This document shows, one piece after another, positions 16,300 through 25,306 of a DNA stretch of 64,000 bases. The translations under genes were made by a program, and so were the position numbers. Source of the stretch: Propionimicrobium sp963511305 (lineage in GTDB: Bacteria > Actinomycetota > Actinomycetes > Propionibacteriales > Propionibacteriaceae); NCBI GenBank assembly GCA_963511305.1, contig CAUPIJ010000004.1, positions 1 to 64,000 on the forward strand, read 5' to 3'. A model generated the notes under the pieces. That model was not told the DNA's origin. It made no database searches and was given only the letters and a program-made list of their open reading frames with translations. Every line of letters begins with the position of its first letter. The stretch's first letter is position 1.

Positions 16300-16611
16300 A
16301 TGATTCCAGGTGAATTTTTCATTGCTGACGCTGATCCCATCGTGATGAATGAGGGTCGCGAAGCTATCACGCTCGAAGTAACTAACCGCGGCGACCGCCC
16401 AGTGCAGGTCGGCTCGCATTTCCATTTTGCTGAAGCCAACTTTGAGCTCGAATTCGATCGTGAAGCAGCTCGCGGCAAGCGTCTAGACATCCCGGCAGGC
16501 ACAGCTGTGCGCCTCGAGCCCGGTGACAGCCGCACCGTGCAGCTCATCGATTTCGAGGGCAAGAGGGAAGTCTGGGGCTTCAACGCCAAAGTCAACGGCC
16601 CGCTCGATTAA
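16300..16611 (+). CDS. ureB: Urease beta subunit
   Basis: A 103-residue UreB with the hallmark start MIPGEFFIADADPIVMNEGR, the GDRPVQVGSHFHFAEAN segment and the basic LDIPAGTAVRLEPGD stretch. UreB forms the structural layer contacting the alpha subunit and has no catalytic residues. In the proteobacterial and actinobacterial arrangement it is a separate gene from ureA, as here (Helicobacter fuses them). Spacing to ureC is 30 bases with an AGGAGA site before the next start. Confidence 0.98.
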   Translation: MIPGEFFIADADPIVMNEGREAITLEVTNRGDRPVQVGSHFHFAEANFELEFDREAARGKRLDIPAGTAVRLEPGDSRTVQLIDFEGKREVWGFNAKVNGPLD

Positions 16612-16641
16612 TTAAGACGTTTAGGTAGCTAGGAGAAAATA

Positions 16642-18354
16642 ATGGCTTTCAATATGGACCGGCGCCAGTATGCCGAACTGCACGGCCCGACGACTGGCGA
16701 CAGCATTCGTTTGGCAGATACCGACCTCTTCGCGCAGGTCGAGAAGAACCTTGTCGACTACGGCGAAGAAGTTTCGTTCGGCGGCGGCAAGGTAATCCGC
16801 GACGGAATGGGTCAGTACTCCCGTTCCACCACCGACTATGAGACGGCCGATTTGGTCATCACCAACGCCCTCATCATCGACTACACCGGCATCTACAAGG
16901 CTGACATTGGTGTCAGGGACGGCCGGATCTGTGGCATCGGAAACGCAGGCAACCCAGATATTCAGAAGAACGTCGATATCGTCGTCGGCGTCAACACTGA
17001 GGTGCTGGGCGGCGAAGGCAAGATCGTTACCGCTGGCGCAATCGATGCTCACATTCACTTCATCTCCCCCGACCAGGTTCGCACTGCCCTTGACAACGGC
17101 ACCACGACGCTGGTCGGTGGCGGCACTGGCCCGGTCGACTCCACCAACGCGACCACCATCACCGCGGGCGCTAATAACATCCGCACGATGCTCGAAGCCA
17201 CGGCTGACTACCCGATTAACCTGATGTTCCTCGGTAAGGGTCACGCCAGCGCTCCGCAGCCGCTTCGCGAGCAGATCCTGGCTGGCGCCGGCGGTTTGAA
17301 GATTCACGAGGACTGGGGCTCGACCTACAACGCCATCGACGTGGCGCTGAGCGTCGCTGACGAGATGGACTTCCAGGTCGCGATTCACACTGACACCCTG
17401 AACGAGGGCGGTTTCGCGGATAACACGATCGCAGCTTTCAAGGATCGCGTCATCCACACCTTCCACACCGAGGGTGCTGGCGGTGGCCACGCGCCAGATA
17501 TTCTGAAGGTCGCTGGCCTGATGAACGTCCTGCCGGCATCGACCAACCCGACGCTGCCTTTCACTCGCAACACGATGGAAGAGCACCTCGACATGATTAT
17601 GGTCTGCCACCACCTGAACCCAGATCTGCCCGAGGACGTGGCGTTCGCTGATTCGCGTATTCGCCAGGAGACGATCGCCGCTGAGGACGTCCTGCACGAC
17701 ATGGGCGTCCTGTCGATCACCTCGTCTGACTCCCAGGCGATGGGCCGCATCGGCGAGGTCTACACCCGCACCTTCCAGGTTGCTCACCGCATGAAGCAGC
17801 AGCGCGGCTCCCTCGGCTCCGATTCGAAGCTGTGCGACAACGAGCGCATCAAGCGCTACATCGCCAAGTGCACGATCAACCCGGCCATCGCTCAGGGTAT
17901 CGGCGATTCCGTTGGCTCAATCGAGGTCGGCAAGATCGCTGACCTGGTGGTCTGGGATCCCAAGTACTTCGCGGTCAAGCCGTCGCTGGTCTTCAAGAGC
18001 GGTATCGTCGTTCGCTCCATCATGGGCGACTCGAACGGCTCGATCCCGACGCCGCAGCCGCGCACCATGCGCGACTCCTACGGCGCTCAGGGCCGCGCAG
18101 CCGGCAAGCTGTCGGTGACGTTCGTCACCACCGCTGCCCTAGAGGACGGCATCGAGGACAAGCTCCAGATCGGTCGCAAGTTCGTCGAGCTGAAGAACAC
18201 TCGCAACATCACGAAGAAGGACATGGTGTTGAACGACGCCACTCCGGACATCAAGGTCGACCCGCAGACCTACGAGGTCTTCGTCGACGGCGAGAAGGTA
18301 ACTTCTGAGGCAGCCGACGTACTGCCGATGGCTCAGCGCTACTTCTTGTTCTAA
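16642..18354 (+). CDS. ureC: Urease alpha (catalytic) subunit
   Basis: A 570-residue UreC of normal length with all active-site residues present. The nickel ligands are His137 and His139 (AIDAHIHFISPDQV), Lys220, which is carbamylated (GGLKIHEDWGST), His249 (VAIHTDTLNEGG), His275 (FHTEGAGGGHAPD) and Asp363 (SSDSQAMGR). The mobile flap carries the catalytic His323 (MVCHHLNPDLPEDVAFADSR). The numbering runs three ahead of the Klebsiella enzyme, as in many UreC proteins. It should be an active binuclear nickel hydrolase once loaded by UreDEFG. ureE follows with a short gap. Confidence 0.99.
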   Translation: MAFNMDRRQYAELHGPTTGDSIRLADTDLFAQVEKNLVDYGEEVSFGGGKVIRDGMGQYSRSTTDYETADLVITNALIIDYTGIYKADIGVRDGRICGIGNAGNPDIQKNVDIVVGVNTEVLGGEGKIVTAGAIDAHIHFISPDQVRTALDNGTTTLVGGGTGPVDSTNATTITAGANNIRTMLEATADYPINLMFLGKGHASAPQPLREQILAGAGGLKIHEDWGSTYNAIDVALSVADEMDFQVAIHTDTLNEGGFADNTIAAFKDRVIHTFHTEGAGGGHAPDILKVAGLMNVLPASTNPTLPFTRNTMEEHLDMIMVCHHLNPDLPEDVAFADSRIRQETIAAEDVLHDMGVLSITSSDSQAMGRIGEVYTRTFQVAHRMKQQRGSLGSDSKLCDNERIKRYIAKCTINPAIAQGIGDSVGSIEVGKIADLVVWDPKYFAVKPSLVFKSGIVVRSIMGDSNGSIPTPQPRTMRDSYGAQGRAAGKLSVTFVTTAALEDGIEDKLQIGRKFVELKNTRNITKKDMVLNDATPDIKVDPQTYEVFVDGEKVTSEAADVLPMAQRYFLF

Positions 18355-18421
18355 TCACTATCGATGCTAGGAGGTGGAGGCCGCTGCCTTCACCTCCTTC
18401 ATCATCTACCCAAGGAATAGA

Positions 18422-18898
18422 ATGCTTGTTTCTAAAATTGCTGAAAATGTTTCCGACCTCGCTGACGACGTAGTGGCAGCCCTGAAGGTCGACTACGTCG
18501 AGTTCGACAACGAGACCCGGCTAAAGCGCGTCCAGCGCGTAGCCTCCCAGGGCGGCACCGAGATTGCTCTGCGGCTGCCTAACGACTTCCGCGAAATAGC
18601 CGACGGCGACGTGCTTTTCCGTGACGACGCTAACCTCGTGCTCGCCAAGATTCTTCCCACCGACGTCCTAGTGATCCGCCCGCGTACCATCTACGAGATG
18701 GGCGTTGTCGCGCACTCGCTAGGTAATCGTCACATGCAGGCGCAGTTCTTCGATAAGGATTCCGAATTCGCCGGCGAAGTGATGGTGGTTCGCTACGATC
18801 ACACCACCGAGCATTTCCTGGATCACGTCGAGGTGCCGTACGAACGCGGCGACTACGTCATGCCCCACGCATTCCGTCATGCCGAACACACCCACTAA
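18422..18898 (+). CDS. ureE: Urease accessory nickel chaperone
   Basis: A 158-residue UreE: an N-terminal peptide-binding domain (MLVSKIAENVSDLADDVVAA and onward), then the nickel-binding ferredoxin-like domain with MGVVAHSLGNRHM, the conserved dimer-interface histidine region, and a short tail with scattered histidines (HAFRHAEHTH). The tail is His-poor compared with Klebsiella UreE, so it is probably a delivery chaperone rather than a nickel store. ATG 18422 is preferred (AAGGAA just upstream); a longer frame from 18374 adds 16 unlikely residues. Its 3' end overlaps ureF by 20 bases. Confidence 0.93.
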   Translation: MLVSKIAENVSDLADDVVAALKVDYVEFDNETRLKRVQRVASQGGTEIALRLPNDFREIADGDVLFRDDANLVLAKILPTDVLVIRPRTIYEMGVVAHSLGNRHMQAQFFDKDSEFAGEVMVVRYDHTTEHFLDHVEVPYERGDYVMPHAFRHAEHTH

Positions 18899-19598
18899 GC
18901 TTCGTTCGAAGCTGATCACCTGGCATCTGACCGATTCCGCGCTGCCGACCGGCGCTTTCGCTCACTCGGCGGGCCTGGAAACGTATATCCAGCGTGATAT
19001 CGTCTCGGACGCGGCCTCGTATAGCGCCTGGCTGTCGGCATACTTGCTGCAGGCCAGCTACACCGAGGCGCTGGCTTTGCGCTTTGCGATGGAGCTGGCC
19101 ACGAGCGAGCGCAGCGACGAGGAAAAACTCGACGGCCTAGCCGAGTTAGACAGGCTGTGCCACGTTTCGCAGACCCCCCGCCAGGTGCGCACGTCGATGA
19201 ACGCGATGGGCAAACGAATGGCGAAGGTGGCCACCATCACGGTGAGCGACGACCCGCTGATCAGCGCATACCTGGCTGGCATCGACGACGGAACCTACCA
19301 CGGCAACCCCGGCATCGCCGCCGGGTTAGCTTTTGGGGCTTCGCAAATCAGCATCGAGGACGGCGTCTACGCCTACTTGCTGCAGATGGCCAGTTCGATG
19401 ACCCAGAACGCCATCCGAGGCATTCCGCTCGGCCAGGACGCCGGCCAGCGAGTGCTGGCTGAGTCGTACGCCTACATTGAGAAATCCGGCGCGGCTACGC
19501 TTAAGCACACCCTGGCAGATCTAGGGTCGGTTGCGCCCGGACTTGAAGTCGCGCAGATGATGCACGAAAGTTTACATTCCCGAATGTTCATGTCCTAG
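18879..19598 (+). CDS. ureF: Urease accessory protein UreF
   Basis: A 239-residue all-helical UreF with the conserved DSALPTGAFAHSAGLETYIQ segment near the N-terminus and a C-terminal AIRGIPLGQDAGQRVLAE region. UreF joins UreD and UreG in the complex that activates apo-urease, gating GTP-dependent nickel insertion. It starts inside the end of ureE (20-base overlap), so translation of the two is coupled. Only ten bases, containing an AGGAGG site, separate its stop from ureG. Confidence 0.96.
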   Translation: MPNTPTKLRSKLITWHLTDSALPTGAFAHSAGLETYIQRDIVSDAASYSAWLSAYLLQASYTEALALRFAMELATSERSDEEKLDGLAELDRLCHVSQTPRQVRTSMNAMGKRMAKVATITVSDDPLISAYLAGIDDGTYHGNPGIAAGLAFGASQISIEDGVYAYLLQMASSMTQNAIRGIPLGQDAGQRVLAESYAYIEKSGAATLKHTLADLGSVAPGLEVAQMMHESLHSRMFMS

Positions 19599-19608
19599 GA
19601 GGAAAAAA

Positions 19609-20226
19609 ATGAACCATGTTGTCAAAGTTGGTGTCGGTGGGCCGGTCGGCTCCGGAAAAACCGCCCTCATCGAACGCCTAACCCGCGCCCTCGACGGTGA
19701 AATCTCGATGGCTGCCATCACGAACGATATCTACACCACCGAGGATGCCCGCATCCTGGCTAATGAGAGCGTGCTGCCCATCGACCGAATCGTTGGCCTC
19801 GAGACCGGCGGCTGCCCACACACCGCGATCCGCGAGGACACCTCGATGAACGACGCCGCTTTCGAAGAGCTCGTCCGCTCCCACCCCGATCTGGAGCTGG
19901 TCTTCATCGAGTCCGGCGGCGATAATCTCTCGGCCACGTTCAGCCCGGAGCTCGTAGACTTTTCCATCTACGTGATCGACGTCGCCCAGGGTGAAAAAAT
20001 TCCGCGCAAGGCAGGCCAGGGCATGATCAAGTCTGACCTGTTTATCATCAACAAGATCGACCTGGCGCCCCACGTTGGCGCGAGGCTAGAGGTGATGGAA
20101 GCCGATTCCAAGGCTTTCCGCGGCGATAAGCCATTCGTTTTCACCAACCTAAAGACCGACGAGGGCCTTGACCAGGTCATTGACTGGCTCAAGCGCGACG
20201 TCCTGATGACAGATTTGGCGAAATAA
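19609..20226 (+). CDS. ureG: Urease accessory GTPase
   Basis: A 205-residue SIMIBI-class GTPase with the P-loop GVGGPVGSGKTALIERL at about residues 7-23. The nickel-binding motif (usually Cys-Pro-His) appears as GLETGGCPHTAIRED near residue 66. ESGGDNLSATFSPEL and the guanine-specificity segment IINKIDLAPHVGA follow. UreG dimerises with nickel and GTP and hands the metal to the UreDF-urease complex. The start at ATG 19609 has a strong AGGAGG site. The gene is of normal length with no oddities. Confidence 0.98.
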   Translation: MNHVVKVGVGGPVGSGKTALIERLTRALDGEISMAAITNDIYTTEDARILANESVLPIDRIVGLETGGCPHTAIREDTSMNDAAFEELVRSHPDLELVFIESGGDNLSATFSPELVDFSIYVIDVAQGEKIPRKAGQGMIKSDLFIINKIDLAPHVGARLEVMEADSKAFRGDKPFVFTNLKTDEGLDQVIDWLKRDVLMTDLAK

Positions 20227-20234
20227 CACCACTG

Positions 20235-21113
20235 ATGTTTGAGATTCCTGAGGATATTTTCCGCCGCACGCCCGATGGCAACGAAATTGGAGTGCTTGAG
20301 TTAGCTATCGGGCGGGTGGCAGGAAAATCTGTGGCCACGAAACAGTTCCACACCAGGGCATTGAAGGTGGTGCGAACGCACTATCTGGATGACTCCGGCC
20401 AGGCCTACATTACGATCGTCAACCCAGGCGGCGGCTACGTCGGATCGGACGCATACCGAATCTCGGTTGACGTTACTGACGGGTCCTCACTGCTGTTGAC
20501 CGACCAGTCTGCCACGAAGGTCTATCGCACGCCCAACAACTTCGTGACACAAAATATCGCGTTCACGGTGGGGGACGGAGCTGTTCTGGAATACATCCCC
20601 GACCAGTTGATCCTCTACAAGGACGCCGATTACCGCCAGTTTTTGAGCGCGGACGTCCACCCGAACGGCTCGCTGTTTGTCTCCGACATCGTAACTCCGG
20701 GCTGGTCACCCGACGGCAGCCAGTTCCGCTACGAGCAGGCTCTGCTTCGCACTGAGGTTAGGGTAGCTGGCCAGCTGGAAGTGCTCGACAACATCCGGTT
20801 GCGCCCGATGGATGAGCAGTTCCACGCCAATCAGCAATTCTTCATGGCGGATAGAACGCATATCAGCACCGTGATCTGCCTAGACCCGAATATCTCTGAC
20901 GACGATATCGCCGAGATTCGCAAGCTCGTGGCGTCACATAGTGGAGGCCAGGCAACCGTTGTCGGTGACGTCTCGGCGACTGATCGTCCTGGGTTCGTGG
21001 TGCGCGCGCTATCGAACCGCACCGAAGAATTGCTGGAGCTGACTTTAGCTATCGCGAATTACGTGAGGGCTAAAACCCGAAACCAAGGGTCGATTCATCT
21101 GCGCAAATACTAG
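20235..21113 (+). CDS. ureD: Urease accessory protein UreD (UreH)
   Basis: A 292-residue UreD/UreH protein, last in the urease operon. Characteristic segments are LTDQSATKVYRTPNNFVTQ, LEYIPDQLILYKDADYRQF and DIVTPGWSPDGSQF. UreD is the scaffold that binds apo-urease and provides the tunnel through which nickel reaches the active site. ureD last is common in actinobacteria, whereas ureD comes first in Klebsiella. The gene starts eight bases after the ureG stop. It is followed by 130 bases without a clear terminator before a small membrane-protein gene. Confidence 0.96.
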   Translation: MFEIPEDIFRRTPDGNEIGVLELAIGRVAGKSVATKQFHTRALKVVRTHYLDDSGQAYITIVNPGGGYVGSDAYRISVDVTDGSSLLLTDQSATKVYRTPNNFVTQNIAFTVGDGAVLEYIPDQLILYKDADYRQFLSADVHPNGSLFVSDIVTPGWSPDGSQFRYEQALLRTEVRVAGQLEVLDNIRLRPMDEQFHANQQFFMADRTHISTVICLDPNISDDDIAEIRKLVASHSGGQATVVGDVSATDRPGFVVRALSNRTEELLELTLAIANYVRAKTRNQGSIHLRKY

Positions 21114-21242
21114 CCAGCGGAAAAATTGCCCGGCTAAGGCAAATTCCGCCCCGCATAGCTAAATTCGGCTAAAATGGCTTTTTGTAATTAACAATTTCAG
21201 GCCGCAACGATTGCGCCTGCAAGATTTAGCGAAGGATTCAAC

Positions 21243-21443
21243 ATGACGCACACACGCCAGGCTATTTTGATACTCGCCTTGGTTGGCATCCTGATGGGTA
21301 TTTTTGCTGCTTTCCACAACTTCCAGTCCGGTCAGGTTGGTTGGAACACCGCATTCACCATCGTCCAGACCATCGTCAACGCAGCGCTGGCTGTCATCGT
21401 CATTAATGACGCCAACGCAAAGTCAGATCCAGACGCCAGCTAA
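21243..21443 (+). CDS. Small two-helix membrane protein, unknown
   Basis: A 66-residue protein with two hydrophobic helices (ILILALVGILMGIFAAF and TIVQTIVNAALAVIVI) joined by a short polar hairpin, FQSGQVGWNT, and ending in a charged tail. GAAGGATTCAAC precedes the ATG at good spacing. The two tandem terminators after it suggest a strongly expressed short transcript. I do not recognise the family. Because it follows the urease operon, a link to urea or ammonia handling is possible but unsupported by sequence. Confidence 0.6.
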   Translation: MTHTRQAILILALVGILMGIFAAFHNFQSGQVGWNTAFTIVQTIVNAALAVIVINDANAKSDPDAS

Positions 21444-21448
21444 CTGAT

Positions 21449-21492
21449 TTGAGGGTTGTTTTAGCGCACCGCTAGAGCAACCCTCAAGTTTT
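21449..21492 (+). terminator. Rho-independent terminator
   Basis: The perfect ten-base arms TTGAGGGTTG (21449-21458) and CAACCCTCAA (21478-21487) enclose a 19-base loop and are followed by GTTTT. It ends the transcript of the small membrane-protein gene and possibly of the urease operon. Confidence 0.85.
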
Positions 21493-21508
21493 CTGGACTC
21501 TTAAACTA

Positions 21509-21534
21509 AGACTGGGTTAGCCGCCCAGTCTTTT
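21509..21534 (+). terminator. Second, tandem rho-independent terminator
   Basis: AAGACTGGG pairs with CCCAGTCTT around a six-base loop, followed by TT and an A+T-rich stretch. It lies 17 bases after the first terminator, so the two act in series. Confidence 0.75.
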
Positions 21535-21668
21535 AATTGACCCAAAATTTCAATCTAGTTACGAAAACTAAAACAACAGATCAACAATGGCCTGAAGTAT
21601 TCAACTCCCAACTAGCCCGCACAAAGATTTAACCGCGAAATTTAATTCCTGGCGGAGACACGGGCCAC

Positions 21669-21890
21669 ATGATCAAATCTGGCGTAGTCACGCTGCTGGG
21701 CGCCGCCTACGTGATCACGATGGTGCTGGTGGCGTTCTCGGTGACACCGGTGCGCAAGCGCATGATCGTCTCGGCGACTCGTCCCAGCAGAATAGACATG
21801 CAGCTGCTGATCAGCTGCGCGATCGTGACGACAGCGCTGTTCGCGGTTGCTGCCCAGCTGGTTGGAAGGGCGAGAAGGCAGGACGCTTAG
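21669..21890 (+). CDS. Possible small membrane protein, 73 aa
   Basis: A frame of 73 residues with two hydrophobic stretches (VVTLLGAAYVITMVLVAFSV and LLISCAIVTTALFAVAAQLV) separated by a basic loop. A GGAGA sequence lies 11 bases upstream, and the frame ends at the left arm of a strong hairpin. This fits a real short gene, but a comparable frame exists on the other strand and no family is recognised. It is convergent with the nickel-type importer operon. Confidence 0.4.
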   Translation: MIKSGVVTLLGAAYVITMVLVAFSVTPVRKRMIVSATRPSRIDMQLLISCAIVTTALFAVAAQLVGRARRQDA

Positions 21891-21913
21891 CCTGGAGGTC
21901 AGGCTAAGCGTCC
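21881..21913. terminator. Bidirectional terminator between convergent genes
   Basis: The thirteen-base arms GGACGCTTAGCCT and AGGCTAAGCGTCC are perfectly complementary around a seven-base loop. It lies between the plus-strand small gene and the 3' end of the minus-strand importer operon. No long T-run follows on either side. Confidence 0.7.
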
Positions 21914-21927
21914 GGTCGCGCAAGAGA

Positions 21928-24339
21928 TCAGGCGATCTCGGTTACGCGATCGGCCCAGACATCCAGCAGCTCGCGGTCGTGGCTGATGACCAAGACAGCA
22001 AGACCTTGCGAGCGGCTTCGGTTTTGGATCACCTGCACGATGTGGGCCGAGTTTAGGGCGTCGAGCATTGCCGTTGCCTCGTCGCAGATCAGCAGTTTCG
22101 GGTCGGTAACAAGAGCCCTGCCCAACGCGACGAGCTGAAGTTGACCATCCGAGACCTGTTCTGCCCGACGATCCAACAGGGTTGCGTCGATGCCGACCTC
22201 CCGAACGACGGCCTGCACCCGCTGCTCGCGCTGGGACTGCTCGACGCCAGCGATTTCTAGCGGCTCCTCGATGACCTGCGAAAGGCTCAGGTAGGGGCTG
22301 ACCGAGCGCCTGGGCGACTGGAACAACATGCCCATGTTCTCAGCAGCGGTGATGGAGCCCGACATCGCCGGGATTAGTCCGCCGATAGCCCTAGCCACAG
22401 TGGTTTTGCCGATGCCCGAAGGGCCGAATATCCCTAGCGTCTCGCCGTTTCTGAGCTCCAGATCGCAGTCCTCCACAACCGTCTTGCCGTTGTAGCCGGC
22501 CGTCAGATCCTTGACCTCGAGCACGGTCTCCTGCCCGATAACGGATGGCGTGCGGGTCGCGTTCCTTGGCAATGCGTCCAGGAGTTGACGCAGATAGTCG
22601 GTTTGCGGGTGCTGTAGAGATTCCCTGGCCGGGCCCGACTCCAGAACCTGGCCATGCCTCAACACGGTCAGCTGATCGGCGATCTGGCAGCGCAACAACG
22701 AGGACAGATCATGGGTGATCAGCAGCACGCCTAGGCCGTCGTCTGCTAGCTCGCGCAGCAGAGCAAGGATTTCGTTCTCCAGGTCTTGATCCAGGCCCGC
22801 GGTTATTTCATCGGCGAAGAGGAACTTCGGGTTACCAGCCAGCGCTGCCGCCAGACCGGCGCGCACCGCCATTCCGCCCGAGAGCTCGTGCGGGAACGCC
22901 CTCAGGGCGTCGAGCGGGAAATGCACCTGCTTACACAAATCCTTCACTCGCGACGAGGCATCTGCCTCGGAGATGGAGTTCAGCACCTGCAGGGTCTCCT
23001 TCAGCTGGACGCCGACCCTGCGGTTCGGCGCAAGGGCTGTGGCGGCGGTCTGCGGGGCGACGCCGATCAATCGGCCTCGAACAGCGTCCCAGACGGAGCT
23101 ATTCGGTCGGGCAAGATCTGCGGAAAGATCGACGCCATCGATCCAGACCCGCCCCGAGACGGTCGCGCCAGCCGGAACTACCCCGGTAAGCACCCTCGTC
23201 ATCATGGATTTACCAGCACCGTTTTCACCGACGATAACCTGCAGGCTGCCGGCGGTCAGGTGGAAGTCCACCCTGCGCAGCACCCGGTTGTCCTCGAAAC
23301 TCAGCTGCAGATCGCGGGCGACGATCCCATCGGGAATGCCATGCTTTGCGCGATCGCCGTCGGCTGGCAGAGAGCTCGGCTGGGATAGACCAAGGCGCCT
23401 AGTCAAACGATGCTTGGAGCCATCAGAACCTGCCGGATCGTCAAGCGAGTCGGCCAGGAACATCACCAGCAGCGTCACCAGCACCAGCGCCAGCGCCGGG
23501 AAGAGGAACATCCACCAGCAGCCGACCAGGATTTCTGATCGAGCATTCTCCAGCAGCGTACCCAGGGATGCCCTGTCCGGGCTCAGGCCCAAGCCCAGGA
23601 AGGACAGCGTCGATTCATGCCAGATGGCGTGCGGGAAGCTCAGGATGATCGCCACTTTGGCTTGGCCAAATACGGCAGGCAGCAGGTGGCGACGGTAGAT
23701 CCAGTTGGGGCCGGCGCCGGCCAGCCTGGCAGCCGAGACGTACTCCAACTCGCGCGTGGTTAGCGAAATAGATCGGACGATACGCGCGATCGGCGACCAG
23801 TGAACCAGCGCGATCGAGGCGATGATCAACGGCAGAGAGCCCGGATAGAACGCGACGATCACCAGGCCAACCAACAGCTGCGGAAGCGCGTTGACGGCAT
23901 CGGAGAAACGCATCAGCACCTCGTCGACCCAGCCGCCGCGGGCAGCCGCGATGCCGCCGATGATCAGACCCAGGAACGTTGAGATCAACGCGCAGGCTCC
24001 CGCCACGAGCAGGCTGACGCGCAGGCCGAGCGCCACTCGAACAAACAGATCCCGGCCGGTCGCGTCCGTGCCGAACCAGTGCTCTGCAGACGGAGCCTGC
24101 CGAGAGCGCATCAGGTCGCCCGAGTGCCAGACATCGGGTGCCAACGCGGGCAGCAACCAAGCATAGAGCAGCACCAGCGCCACACCCGCCAAGGCCCAAG
24201 CCATCCGGGGACGGATCCGACGTTTATTTTTCGACTTGTCGCCGGCAGTCAGGCTCGCATCAGCTCCCCGGCTAGGCATTTTGGCCTCATCGGCGGCAAG
24301 GCCGATTTTCACATTTTCATCGTGCTCTGGATTAATCAT
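21928..24339 (-). CDS. Fused nickel/peptide-type ABC importer: permease plus two ATPase domains
   Basis: An 803-residue triple fusion. Residues about 48-310 form a DppC/NikC-type permease (AEHWFGTDATGRDLFVRV, then the EAA-like loop around LAGAGPNWIYRRHLLP). Residues about 345-590 form a first ATPase (Walker A GENGAGKSMM, signature ELSGGMAVR, LFADEITAGLD). Residues about 608-803 form a second ATPase (Walker A GPSGIGKTT, signature QVSDGQLQL, LLICDEATAMLD). The second signature is VSDGQ rather than LSGGQ, as in some NikE/DppF-like subunits. Such importers drive nickel or oligopeptide uptake. Proximity to urease and an ArsR-type sensor favours nickel, by inference. It is last in a three-gene operon and overlaps the DppB-like gene by 8 bases. 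Confidence 0.85.
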   Translation of the reverse strand: MINPEHDENVKIGLAADEAKMPSRGADASLTAGDKSKNKRRIRPRMAWALAGVALVLLYAWLLPALAPDVWHSGDLMRSRQAPSAEHWFGTDATGRDLFVRVALGLRVSLLVAGACALISTFLGLIIGGIAAARGGWVDEVLMRFSDAVNALPQLLVGLVIVAFYPGSLPLIIASIALVHWSPIARIVRSISLTTRELEYVSAARLAGAGPNWIYRRHLLPAVFGQAKVAIILSFPHAIWHESTLSFLGLGLSPDRASLGTLLENARSEILVGCWWMFLFPALALVLVTLLVMFLADSLDDPAGSDGSKHRLTRRLGLSQPSSLPADGDRAKHGIPDGIVARDLQLSFEDNRVLRRVDFHLTAGSLQVIVGENGAGKSMMTRVLTGVVPAGATVSGRVWIDGVDLSADLARPNSSVWDAVRGRLIGVAPQTAATALAPNRRVGVQLKETLQVLNSISEADASSRVKDLCKQVHFPLDALRAFPHELSGGMAVRAGLAAALAGNPKFLFADEITAGLDQDLENEILALLRELADDGLGVLLITHDLSSLLRCQIADQLTVLRHGQVLESGPARESLQHPQTDYLRQLLDALPRNATRTPSVIGQETVLEVKDLTAGYNGKTVVEDCDLELRNGETLGIFGPSGIGKTTVARAIGGLIPAMSGSITAAENMGMLFQSPRRSVSPYLSLSQVIEEPLEIAGVEQSQREQRVQAVVREVGIDATLLDRRAEQVSDGQLQLVALGRALVTDPKLLICDEATAMLDALNSAHIVQVIQNRSRSQGLAVLVISHDRELLDVWADRVTEIA

Positions 24340-25306
24340 CGAAACGCACCCGGGGATCTAGGAACAGGTAACAGATATCGGCCAAAAGGGAACCCAGAAT
24401 CACCAGAGCGGCGGAGCCCAACGTCAAGATGGCCAGCAGGGGAAGATCCAAGGTGCGCGCGGCATCCACTAGCGCCTGCGCGATTCCTCCCCAAGAAAAA
24501 ACTTCCTCCACCAAAACCGCGCCCACGATCAGCTCCGGCAGACGCATGCCCAGCATCGTCACCGTCGGGGCTAGGGACAACGGAATGATCTGGCGAGTCA
24601 GGATTCGCCAAGACGGGATGCCCCTCTGCTGCGAACGCCAGGTAAATTCCGACCGCAACGCGGTCTGAGTGGCGTCGAGCAGCGTCAACAGCAACCACGG
24701 CAGCTGGGTTAGGGCCAACACGAAAGTCGGCGCGATCAGGTGATTCAGGTCTAGGTAATCGGACGACGCGGTTGCCGCTCGCCCGCCCGCGGGGAACCAG
24801 CCCCATTGCAAGGCGAGCACCAGAACCGCACCCAAGGCAACCGCAAAGGGCGGGGTGGCCTGGATCACCACGGTTAGCGAACGAATGACCTTACCCAACC
24901 GCGGGAAACGGGTGGCGGCCAACCCCAGCACTATCGCCATCAGGAAGGCCACCACCAAACTGGTCGCGGACAGGATCAAGGTGGCGGGCAGCCTCTGCAT
25001 AAGCACCTGGGAAACCGCCACTCGATAGGTGCGCGAATAGCCCAGATCGCCGCTAAAGACGCCCTGCCACCATTGACCCCAGGCCTGCCACCACGGCTGG
25101 TCTAGGTTCAAGGCTTGAGCCAAGACCTCCCGCTGGGTCTCGCTAACGAACTGGTAGCGCTCCTGCAGATAGCCCACCAGGGGATCCAGCGGAGAGACCG
25201 CCGCGAGAGCGAAGATGCCCAGCGAAATAATGACCAGTAGAACTGGTAGCAAAACGAGACGCTTTGCTACCAGTTTCTTTACCGCCAGCTGGCGAGATTC
25301 CACCAC
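24332..25306 (-). CDS. NikB/DppB-type ABC importer permease
   Basis: A 324-residue permease with six predicted membrane helices. The N-terminal helix LVLLPVLLVIISLGIFALAA is followed by the periplasmic SPLDPLVGYLQERY segment found in DppB/NikB proteins. A cytoplasmic coupling loop lies around RSEFTWRSQQRGIPSWRILT. The start GTG 25306 lies 28 bases inside the end of the binding-protein gene, so translation is coupled. It pairs with the permease domain of the fused protein downstream to form the transmembrane channel. Nickel is the favoured substrate because of the genomic setting, not because of a specific residue. Confidence 0.87.
   Translation of the reverse strand: MVESRQLAVKKLVAKRLVLLPVLLVIISLGIFALAAVSPLDPLVGYLQERYQFVSETQREVLAQALNLDQPWWQAWGQWWQGVFSGDLGYSRTYRVAVSQVLMQRLPATLILSATSLVVAFLMAIVLGLAATRFPRLGKVIRSLTVVIQATPPFAVALGAVLVLALQWGWFPAGGRAATASSDYLDLNHLIAPTFVLALTQLPWLLLTLLDATQTALRSEFTWRSQQRGIPSWRILTRQIIPLSLAPTVTMLGMRLPELIVGAVLVEEVFSWGGIAQALVDAARTLDLPLLAILTLGSAALVILGSLLADICYLFLDPRVRFDD

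Noticed and set aside
21642..21923. Minus-strand frame of 93 residues after the importer operon
   Set aside because: His- and Arg-rich shadow of the plus-strand small membrane protein, crossing a strong terminator hairpin.
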